From assembly GCA_016722465.1 (NCBI GenBank), contig JADKJC010000013.1, positions 310,001 through 374,000 on the forward strand: a DNA stretch of 64,000 bases, read 5' to 3'. This DNA comes from Chitinophagaceae bacterium (lineage in GTDB: Bacteria > Bacteroidota > Bacteroidia > Chitinophagales > Chitinophagaceae). Position numbers and translations under genes: made by a program. The notes beneath the pieces were generated by a model. It did not search any database and was not told the DNA's origin. It saw nothing but the letters and a program-made list of their open reading frames with translations. Below are positions 49,527 to 59,100 of the stretch, piece after piece. Each line of letters starts with the position of its first letter. The stretch's first letter is position 1.

Positions 49527-49817
49527 TATGTTTTAATATGATGAACGATATGTATGCAATTTAACAGGGAATTGATGGAGCAAGTTTTTTATGAAGGCTG
49601 AAGGCTCTTCAAGTAAAACGAAGAACATTTACGAGGGCAGAAAAAAATCAGTCTCCCGTATAAATACGATCGTTAAATTACCTTAGTAAAATTACCATCA
49701 TATTGCAAACTTTCTAATAATTGTGAATTCAATATTTTATTTATTACTTTAGTGTATTATCCCGCCACACTATTTTGCACAGACATCTGATTTAATAATT
49801 TAAACCGGTATAAACCA
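49527..49817. other. Region downstream of the vWA remnant
   Basis: About 290 AT-rich bases between the remnant and the histidine kinase gene. I see no extra coding piece of the vWA gene, RNA gene or strong hairpin. It must hold the promoter for the signalling cluster; no TAnnTTTG match with good spacing stands out. Confidence 0.35.
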
Positions 49818-52800
49818 GTGTTTGCAAAATTAAAAATCGCTGCTGACAAAATTTTTGTTATAGTCATTGCGATATTATTCTTAACGATCATTGTAGCACT
49901 CATTGCATCGGTTTCTCATTTCCGCCAGGTGAGTGAATCTGCAAAAATGGTTGCACATGCACAGGATGTGATCATCCAGGCTGAAGAATTATCTGCACTT
50001 GTTATTGATAACGAAACATTGTCCCGTGGCTATGCCATCACCGGGAAAAAGAACTGGTAAACACACTTGAAAAATCAAAAGCTGATATCAGTAAACAGTT
50101 CGCCAGTCTAAGATCCCTTACCAGCGATAATCCTGATCAGCAGGTAAAATTAGATTCACTTATTGATTACATTCAGTTACGGATCAGTTTCTCCGATACG
50201 ATTGTGGCTGTTTGTGATAATATTGGAAACACTGCAGCCATTGGCAAAATAGCAACCGGGCAGGGGAAAATTTATACTGACAACGCAAAAAAAATTATCA
50301 GGCAAATACAAAATGCTGAAAATGGTTTACTGCTACAGAGAAAGGAATTGAATGAGCGGAAGATGGTTGAACTGAGAGTTATTTTTCTTTCCGTAATTAT
50401 ATTCATGCTGATTTTACTGGTGGTGCTGATACAGAAAGTAAACACTGATTACAAAGAAAAAAAGAAGGCCGCTGAAAGATTATCAAAACTAAATGAGGCG
50501 CTGGAAGATAAAGTAGCAGCAAGAACAAAGGAATTATCTGCTTCAAAAAAAACTCTCGAAGAAACTTTTCTCCGGATCACCGATGCCTTTATTGCCCTTG
50601 ACAAAAACTGGTGTTATACTTATATCAATAAAAGGGCTGCTGAAATGCTCAGGATGGATGCTAACGACCTGGTTGGAAAAAATATATGGGAGGCTTTTCC
50701 CGGCGCAGTAAATTCTTCTGCTTATCATGCATTTCACAAAGCCTTTGAACAGCAGCAATTTGTATTAAATGAAGATTATTACCAACCCCTTGACCTCTGG
50801 CAGGAAAATCATATTTATCCATCACCCGAGGGAATATCAGTTTATATAAACGATATCAGCGAAAAGAAAAAAGCAGAAGAGAAAATCGTTAAAGCCAACA
50901 GGCTGTATTTTTTTATAAGCCAGGTGAACCAGATGATTGTAAGGACAACAACGGAAGAGGTTTTATTTAAAGAAGCATGCCGCATTGCCGTTGAGCTTGG
51001 TAAATTTAAAATGGCCTGGATAGGATTGATTGATGAAAAAACAAATAGCATTGTGCCCGTTATGTATGCAGGAGAGGAGAGTGGGTACCTGTCGATGATT
51101 AAAACAATTGTAACCGGCGATGTACAGGAGGGCAGGGGCCCAACAGGCAAAGCTGCCAGGAGGGTATCTATGTAATTTGTAATGATATTGCTACAGATCC
51201 CTTAATGGCTCCCTGGCGTAACGAGGCCCTGCAGCGTGGGTATCTTTCTTCCATGTCGTTGCCAATAAAAAAATTCAATAAAGTGCTGGGTGCATTTAGT
51301 TTTTATGCCGGAGAAAAAGATTTTTTTGATACATCTGAGATAGCGTTGCTGGAAGAAGCTACAGTAGATGTGAGCTTTGCCCTGGAAAATTTTGAAAAGG
51401 AAAAACTGAGAAAGCTTGCAGAGGATGAAATTACACAAGCGAATGACAGATTTGAAATGATTGCCCTCACCACCAATGATGTGCTATGGGACTGGAACCT
51501 GCTGACAAATGAAATATGGTGGAATAATAATTTTTACAAACTTTTTGGCCACAACAAACAAAAAAAAATTCCTGATATCAATTCCTGGATCAATGGAATT
51601 CACCCGGAAGACCGAAAAAAAGTAACTGATGGAATACGTTCGGTAATTGATTCCGGGGGTAATTTCTGGCAGGATGAATACCGGCATTTAAAAACAGATG
51701 GTACTATTGTATATGTTTATGACAGGGGCTTTGTTTTGCACGATGAAAATGCGAAGCCAACCCGTATGATCGGCTCCATGCTGGATATTACAGAATTGAA
51801 AAAAGCCGCAGAAGAAATAGTAAAGGAAAAGAATCTTTCCGATTCGATCATTAATAGTTTGCCGGGGATATTTTACCTGTATAACAAAGAGGGTAAATTT
51901 TTAAGATGGAACCGCAATTTTGAAACGGTAAGTAAATACAGTACTGATGAAATAAGCCAAATGCATCCGCTTGATTTTTTTGATGCCTGCGAAAAGCAAT
52001 TGCTTACCGAAAAGATCAGCAATGTGTTTGTTACAGGAGAAGACAATGTACAGGCGGATTTTTTGCTGAAGACCAAAGAAAAAATCCCCTATTATTTTAC
52101 AGGGAAGGTAATTGAATATGAGGGTGAAAATTGCCTGATGGGAGTAGGGATTGATTTTTCAGAAAACCTAAAAGCACAGAAAGATATTGAACAGTCGGCA
52201 GAAAAGCTGCAACAGCTGACAATTCACCTGCTGGAGGTAAGGGAGCTTGAGCGGAAAAGAATTGGCCGTGAAATTCACGATGAACTTGGGCAGCAGCTTA
52301 CGGCTATTAAAATGGGTGTAACATGGGTCAATAGAAAAATGCCCGAAGGCCTTATAGATGTAAAAGATAAATTAAAAAGCATCATCAACCTGATTAACGG
52401 AAGCAACCAGTCTATCAGGAGAATATTAAGTGAACTACGGCCTACCATTTTAGATGACTATGGCCTTATAGAAGCGTTGGACTGGCTTGGCACCCAGTTT
52501 ACAGAAACTACGGGCATACCCGTAACTTTTACAAAAGAAATGAAGTCAATCAAAATTTCTGAGCAAATAACCACTTGTATCTTCAGGATTTACCAGGAAG
52601 CGCTTACTAATATTACCCGTTATGCAGGTGCCAAAAAGGTTACCACCAATTTAAATATAACCGGTGAAAGCGTTTTATTTTCAGTACAGGATGATGGCGT
52701 TGGCTTTGATGCTAGTGCGATCTCTGAAAAAAAATCCTTTGGTATTGTGGGTATGAAAGAAAGAGTGCAATCTCTGAAAGGAAGTTTCACTTTGGATTCA

Positions 52801-52860
52801 GAACCAGGAAAAGGAACAATCATTACAATCTCTTTACCTTTTAATATTACCAGCAATTAA
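49818..52860 (+). CDS. CHASE3-PAS-GAF-PAS-PAS hybrid sensor histidine kinase (NarX/DegS type), two frameshifts
   Basis: Rejoined, about 1014 residues. The GTG start is followed by a transmembrane helix (about 11-33) and a CHASE3 domain (VIDNETLSRGYAITGKK on), then a second transmembrane helix (VIFLSVIIFMLILLVVLIQ). A coiled coil leads into PAS, GAF-like (LFKEACRIAVELGKFKMAWIG), and two more PAS domains. The HisKA_3 site is RIGREIHDELGQQ and the ATP-lid region has DDGVGFD. The frames break at 50046-50050 (A run of five, six expected) and 51162-51164 (G run of three, four expected). It phosphorylates a regulator, surely the next gene's product 12 bases downstream. Confidence 0.87.
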
Positions 52861-52871
52861 CTATTACATGT

Positions 52872-53513
52872 ATGAATATTTCCAGAATCATTTTAGCCGA
52901 TGACCACAGTTTTATCAGACTTGGATTGATACAGATTTTAAAGGATGAATTTCCTGCTGCAACCATTAAGGAAGTATGTGATGGTGAATCCCTGATTAAA
53001 GAAGTGATATTACATGATTGGGACCTGGTGATCTCAGATCTTGATATGAAGGGCAGAAGCGGCCTGGAAGCATTGGAGCAGATTAAATCGATGAAACCTG
53101 AAATCCCTGTGTTGATCCTTAGTATTTATCCTGACGACCTTTATGCAGTAAGGGTTTTAAAAGCAGGAGCTTCGGGCTACCTTAATAAAAATTCGGCGCC
53201 GGAAGAATTAATTGTAGCTATCAGAAGAATTTCGCTGGGTAAAAAATACATTACTCCCGAAATTGCTGAAAAACTGATCGATACAAAGTATGACGGCAAA
53301 CTACATGAATCCCTCTCCAACAGGGAATTTGAAATTTTTAAATTGCTGGCCGCCGGCAAAACACTCAGCCAGATAGGAGATGCACTGTCACTGGCCCTTT
53401 CAACAGTAAGCACACACCGCAGCCATATAATGGATAAACTTAGCTTGTCTACCAATTCAGAGCTTACCAGGTATGCCATTGTACAGCATATCATTAATGA
53501 TGTTGAGCTGTAG
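52872..53513 (+). CDS. NarL/FixJ-type response regulator
   Basis: A 213-residue DNA-binding regulator. The receiver has the acidic pair D10-D11, phospho-acceptor D56 (VISDLDMKG) and K106; the C-terminal LuxR helix-turn-helix is at about 150-208 (LSNREFEIFKLLAAG, then LALSTVSTHRSHIMDKL). It begins 12 bases after the histidine kinase gene and is its likely partner. The regulon is unknown; a self-control site was not found. Confidence 0.93.
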   Translation: MNISRIILADDHSFIRLGLIQILKDEFPAATIKEVCDGESLIKEVILHDWDLVISDLDMKGRSGLEALEQIKSMKPEIPVLILSIYPDDLYAVRVLKAGASGYLNKNSAPEELIVAIRRISLGKKYITPEIAEKLIDTKYDGKLHESLSNREFEIFKLLAAGKTLSQIGDALSLALSTVSTHRSHIMDKLSLSTNSELTRYAIVQHIINDVEL

Positions 53514-53715
53514 TAATTAATTTTTCTGCATATACTTCCTCCCTGCCACCAGCAGCCAATCAACTTTGCTGCCTCCTAACAAAATGCTTTTGGCTGTTTT
53601 GTAGAAATCATTCTACAAATGCTGTGCTTGTTTTTCTATTATATAAAAGGCAATACTACTATTTTTTATACTCCTTCTCTGCAGGTTCTTTGTATGGTAA
53701 TTAATCGTACCCTCA

Positions 53716-54084
53716 ATGGTTTTATTTGTAATAAATAAATCTAAAATATTAACTGAAAAGTTAGTATCAATGGTGAATGAAACAGGCAGTGTTGAAACAA
53801 TATATACAGCAGGAACATATAATGTGGCAATTGAGTTACTGCATCGTATACAGCCGGACATCGTATTGCTGGATATGGACCTGCCCGGATCGAAACCAGT
53901 AGAACTATTAAATGAAATAAAATCATTGGATAGCAATGTGTCTTTCATTGTTTTATTCAGCCAGGTGAATGATATAAAAAAACAGTATTGTAAGTATGCA
54001 GGAGTTGATTTTGTGTTTGACAAACAGCATGACCTTAAAAAAATAACTCCTGCAATCAGTGCTTTAACCACGAATAAAAAGTAA
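53716..54084 (+). CDS. Stand-alone atypical receiver domain protein
   Basis: A 122-residue receiver-only protein. The phospho-acceptor aspartate D53 (VLLDMDLPGSK) and the distal lysine K103 are kept. The acidic pair usually near residues 7-9, which binds the Mg ion, is absent (INKSK at 6-10). It may still accept a phosphate poorly, or work through protein contacts. It is followed after 10 bases by a second histidine kinase gene, so the two are probably paired. Confidence 0.86.
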   Translation: MVLFVINKSKILTEKLVSMVNETGSVETIYTAGTYNVAIELLHRIQPDIVLLDMDLPGSKPVELLNEIKSLDSNVSFIVLFSQVNDIKKQYCKYAGVDFVFDKQHDLKKITPAISALTTNKK

Positions 54085-54094
54085 TTCAGAACCC

Positions 54095-55861
54095 ATGAGT
54101 ATCCAAAAACAGATCCGGGATATTATCCAGGATTTACCCAACGCCATTTATACCTGCGATGAGTTGGGCTATGTGCAAACATATAATAAAGCTGCAGTTG
54201 AACTCTGGGGCCGAAAACCTGTGGCTGGTAAAGACCGCTGGAGTGGCTCCTGGAAAATTTACAATACAGATGGCAGCAGCCTGTCGCCCGAAGATTCCCC
54301 GATGGCAATTACGCTAAAGGAAAGGAGGCCGCTTTATGGAAAAGAAATCATCATAAAAAGGCCAGACAGCAGCCTGCGCCATGTAATTCCATACCCATCA
54401 CCATTGTATAATGATCAGGGGCAATTAACAGGCGCCATCAATATCCTGATTGATATTACCGAAAGCAGGCTTGAGCAAATCAAAGAAGAAAACAGTTATA
54501 AGGAATTGGTGGAGGAAGCTGCAGATGGAATTTTCTTATTTGATCAGCAAGGCGGTTTTGTGTCAGTTAATTCAACGGGCTGCAGCATGTTGGGATACAG
54601 TAAAGATGAATTGTCAAAACTTAATTTAGCCGATATCATACCAGTAGTGTATACCGGGAAATTACCGGTGAATATGGAAAAACTAAAGGACGGCAATGCT
54701 ATGCTGGTGGAAAGACAGTTTGTAAAAAGTGATGGAACAGTTTTTTTTGCGGAAGTAAGTGCAAGGCTTGCATCAAACGGGAATATACAGGCCATTGTGA
54801 GGGATATCACTGAAAGAAAACAAACAGAACAAAAGCAGGTGAAAACACTGGAGCGGCACCACATGCTTACTGAAGCAACTACCGATACGATCTGGGACTG
54901 GGACATCGTCAACAACAAGATGTTTTACAATGAAGGCATCACCAAATTGCTGGGATATGAAGTATCGGAAATAAAGAACTTGTCTAACTGGTGGAAGAAG
55001 AACATTCACCCGGATGATTTTGAAAGGGTTTGTAAAACGGTAGATGAAGTATTTAAAATAAAAAAACATAATTCTCACTTAACCTACCGGTTTAAATGTG
55101 CCGATGATTCATACAAATTTATCTACGACCGCTGGCTTACCATTTTTGATAAATATGGAAGGCCGGAAAGAATGGTTGGGGTAATGCAGGATGTTACCCG
55201 GCATAAGGATGAAGATGTAAGGATATCAAAATTAATTATTGAAACACAGGAAAGCGAACGCAGGCTGATAGGTACAGAATTGCATGACAACGTAAACCAG
55301 ATATTGACCGGTTGCCTGCTCAACCTTGCGATGATAAAAAGCGCTACACCGGAAAGAGCTACGCAACTGGCAGAAACATCCAGGGAATATATTCTCACCG
55401 CCATTGGTGAACTGAGAAATCTAACGCACAGGCTGGTACCTGCCAATAAATGTGGTGTCAGTGCAACAGAGCTTTTTGAGGATTTAATCCTGTCGATGAA
55501 CATCCACCGCCAGTTTAAAATAAACACTCATTTCGAACAATTAAAAACAATAACAATCGGAGACGAAATTCAGCTGAACCTGTACCGAATGCTGCAGGAG
55601 CAATTAACCAATATTGTAAAGTATTCAAGGGCTACTACGATCGATATCAGCATCTGTGTTAGAAACAACAATATAGTGATGCGGATATATGATAACGGAA
55701 AAGGCTTTGATGCACAATTGGTGAGAATGGGGATCGGCCTCAGTAATATCAAACACCGAATTCAGCTGCTGGATGGTGAATTTGTACTAAATACATCTGA
55801 AGGCAACGGATGCGAAATAATTGCAGCAATCCCGGTTAACAAGCAGGTGATTGCAGCATAA
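54095..55861 (+). CDS. Cytoplasmic PAS-PAS-PAS sensor histidine kinase (HisKA_3)
   Basis: A 588-residue kinase with no transmembrane helix, so it senses inside the cell or through partners. PAS domains lie at about 8-125, 135-245 and 255-370 (the third of PAS_3 type, with DTIWDWDIVNNKM and NIHPDDFERV). The HisKA_3 phospho-site is H397 in LIGTELHDNVNQ; the C-terminal ATPase has DNGKGFD. It is the last gene in the signalling cluster and likely acts with the receiver gene before it. Confidence 0.92.
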   Translation: MSIQKQIRDIIQDLPNAIYTCDELGYVQTYNKAAVELWGRKPVAGKDRWSGSWKIYNTDGSSLSPEDSPMAITLKERRPLYGKEIIIKRPDSSLRHVIPYPSPLYNDQGQLTGAINILIDITESRLEQIKEENSYKELVEEAADGIFLFDQQGGFVSVNSTGCSMLGYSKDELSKLNLADIIPVVYTGKLPVNMEKLKDGNAMLVERQFVKSDGTVFFAEVSARLASNGNIQAIVRDITERKQTEQKQVKTLERHHMLTEATTDTIWDWDIVNNKMFYNEGITKLLGYEVSEIKNLSNWWKKNIHPDDFERVCKTVDEVFKIKKHNSHLTYRFKCADDSYKFIYDRWLTIFDKYGRPERMVGVMQDVTRHKDEDVRISKLIIETQESERRLIGTELHDNVNQILTGCLLNLAMIKSATPERATQLAETSREYILTAIGELRNLTHRLVPANKCGVSATELFEDLILSMNIHRQFKINTHFEQLKTITIGDEIQLNLYRMLQEQLTNIVKYSRATTIDISICVRNNNIVMRIYDNGKGFDAQLVRMGIGLSNIKHRIQLLDGEFVLNTSEGNGCEIIAAIPVNKQVIAA

Positions 55862-56052
55862 ATAGTTCATGTGTTTGCAGGGATAAGAAATAAATCAGTT
55901 ACCCGGATTTTTTACCCTGCAACACAATTTTAAAACCAATAAATAATATTCCACTGAAACCAACAGGACAATTTGATCATGCCGGTTGAAAAAAGCTTGA
56001 ATAAAAATATTACCTCAACAACTGTATGGGTATGCATGGTTAAAAGCATTAG

Positions 56053-56074
56053 GCCGCCAGTTTCAACTGGCGGC
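56053..56074. repeat. Perfect GC-rich inverted repeat before the PKD giant gene
   Basis: GCCGCCAGTT at 56053-56062 and AACTGGCGGC at 56065-56074 form a 10-base perfect inverted repeat with a 2-base centre. It lies about 70 bases before the preferred start codon and is not followed by T residues, so it is not a terminator. It could be an operator or mRNA leader hairpin. Confidence 0.75.
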
Positions 56075-56145
56075 AACAATGCAGGCCGGGGTTTCAGATG
56101 GTAAGGAATGTTGTACAGCCCGAACCGGTGGAATGCTATTTTTTA

Positions 56146-59100
56146 ATGCAACTACTGAAACCCCAATCCAGTCCAACAAAACAAAACCTGGGCATTCTTG
56201 TAATGTTCACACTAATGCTTTGCAACACAGGCAATGCACAAAGCCAGCCGGTCGCCAATTTTTCGGCCAATATTGTTCATGGCTGTTCTCCCATCCTGGT
56301 AAATTTTACCGACCAGTCTTCAGGCAACCCAACAGAATGGAAGTGGGATCTTGGCAATGGCACGATCTCAAACCTGCAAAACCCATCGGTAACTTATTTT
56401 GCCCCCGGGCTTTACACAGTAAAGCTGATTGTAAAAACTGCTAATAACAGTGACTCTGTTACCAAAACCAATTACATCAATGTATTTGCTTCAGCAACTG
56501 TAAAATTCAATGCCAGTGCTACTGTTGGTTGCAATCCGTTCACAGTAATTTTTACAGACGAAACAACTCCCAACAGCGGAATCAGTTCGTGGCAATGGGA
56601 TTTTGGTGATGGGTTGATTTCAAACCAGCAGCATCCCCCGCATGTTTATACGCTGCCCGGAAGTTACAGTGTTACTTTAAAAGTGGTTACCAGCAATGGC
56701 TGTGTATCCAACTTAAGAAAATCGGCTTATATCAGTAACAACACTATCAAAGCTGCGTTTATCAATTTCACTTCCAGCCCATGCCTGCCCAATAAAGTTT
56801 CCTTTCAAAATAACTCAACCGGTACCGGCAATATTACCAGTAAGTGGGACTTTGGCGACAGCACTACCTCAACACTTACAACACCGGTACACAATTATGC
56901 AACCGGCGGTATTTATACAGTAAGGCTTGTAGTAAAAAACCAGTTTGGATGTACGGATACATTCTCTAAAAACCTGGCGGTTGCCAACCCGGTAAGTGCA
57001 GCTTTTACTGCCGATCATCCGCAGCATTGCAAGGCGCCTGCAACAGTTACTTTTGCCAATCAAACCCTTGCCGGTAATACTTACTACTGGGGTTTTGGAG
57101 ATAGTACCAGCACCACGGTTTCTAACCCGGTTCATGTATATGGAGATACCGGCATTTATACAGTGAAACTGGTAGTAAAGAATAGTAATGGCTGCGGCGA
57201 CTCTCTTACAAAAACAAGCTATATCAAAATATATAAACCTTTTATTACCTTAAAAGACCTGCCCGATAGTGGCTGTACACCTTTTGTAAAATCTTTTTCC
57301 ATATTTAATAATTCTACTGTTAGTATCAGCAGTTACTCATGGAGCCTGGGCGATGGCAGTACTTCTATACTTCCCAACCCTGTTCATACTTATAATAGCG
57401 TTGGTTCATACAATATCAGTGTGGTGGCTACAGCAGCGGATGGGTGTACAGATACAGCTTATATGCAGAACGCCATCAGGCTGAGCACTAAACCTGTAGC
57501 GAATTTTTCAGCTGATATCACGAATACCTGTGCAAGCACCAAAATAAGTTTCACCGATCTTTCAACCGGTGGTGCCAACTCATGGTTCTGGTCATTTGGC
57601 GACAATGATTTTTCTGTTGAACAAAATCCTGTTCATGTATATAAAGATACCGGCTGGATGACAGTGACACTAACTGCATTTAATGGCGGCTGCATGGATG
57701 CAAAGACACTGGTCAATTATATTTATGTAAAGCCTGCGGTCGCAAAATTCAATTTTGCGTTTGAATGCGGCAACCGCCTGCAGCGAACTTTTAATAATCT
57801 TTCTTTTGGAGCAGACCGTATCCAATGGGATTTTGGAGATGGAACTACTTCGGTTGATTCATTTGTAGTGCATAGTTTCCCCGGACCCGGTATTTATTAT
57901 GTGCAACTCTCTGCCTGGAACGATTCTACAGGTTGTGATTATGTGGCAACAAAGCGCATTAAGGTGCTTGATCTTTCACTAAACTTTTATGCAGCTGATA
58001 CCAATCTTTGTAAAGGTGCCAGCACAAGCATCACTACCGGTGCTGCTAACACCGATATACTGAAATATTACTGGGACTTTGGCGATGATACAGTGATTGC
58101 TACAAAAAACGAAAGTATTGCTCATGCGTATAAAAACAATGGAACCTATACGCTGAAACTGATCACCGTAGATTCTTTAAACTGCATGGATACGGTGGTT
58201 AAACCGATGTATATAAATGTACACGGGCCTACAGCATCTTTTGGGGTTTTAAATAACGGGGGCTGCATCAACGCACCGGTATTCTTTTCAGACAGTTCTG
58301 TTGCAGGTGCAGGCAGTGCAATCAGCAGCTGGGCATGGAATTTTGGTGATGGTACAAAAGACACTTTTACAACACCCCCGTTTTTACATACGTATAAAAA
58401 CCAGGGTTCATACTGGGTGTCGCTGAAATTAACCGATGCCATGAATTGTACCGATTCTCTCCGGCTGCCATCACGTATTGTAATTAAAAAGCCAGGTGCA
58501 GGATTCTATGCGAATGATTCCCTTGCATGTCCCGGGTATCCAATAAAATTTACCTGCCCTTATTCTGAAACCGGCATTATTTACAAATGGGATTTTGGAG
58601 ATGGCAGTAGTATCAATGGAGCTCAATCTCCTGTGCATGCTTATTTGCATGAAGGTGTATTTACTGTAAAGCTTATCATCATCAACAGCTTTGGTTGTGG
58701 AGATACCAGCACAGTCGTGAATATGATCAGGGTGAAACAAACCCTTGCCAGTTTTGAAATGAGCGATTCATTCCGTACCTGCCCTCCTTTGCTGATACAG
58801 TTTACCAATCATGATCAGGGTGCCGGTATTACCGAAAGCTGGAGTTTTGGAGATAGTTCCTTTACCAATACACATAATCCTTCTCACTTTTATACTTATC
58901 CGGGTAAGTACACTGCCATGCTGATTGCCAAAGGCCCGGGGGCATGTGCGGATACAATGAAAAGAGTAATAGTTGTGAAAGGGCCTAAAGGCAATATCAG
59001 CTATAGCCCATTAAATTTATGCAAACCTTACCAGGTGAACTTTACAGCACATACTGAGGATGCCGTTTCCTATATCTGGGATTTTAATGATGGGGTAACA

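Noticed and set aside
56053..56074. GC-rich hairpin as a terminator of the kinase gene
   Set aside because: No T-tract follows and it lies almost 200 bases after the kinase stop.
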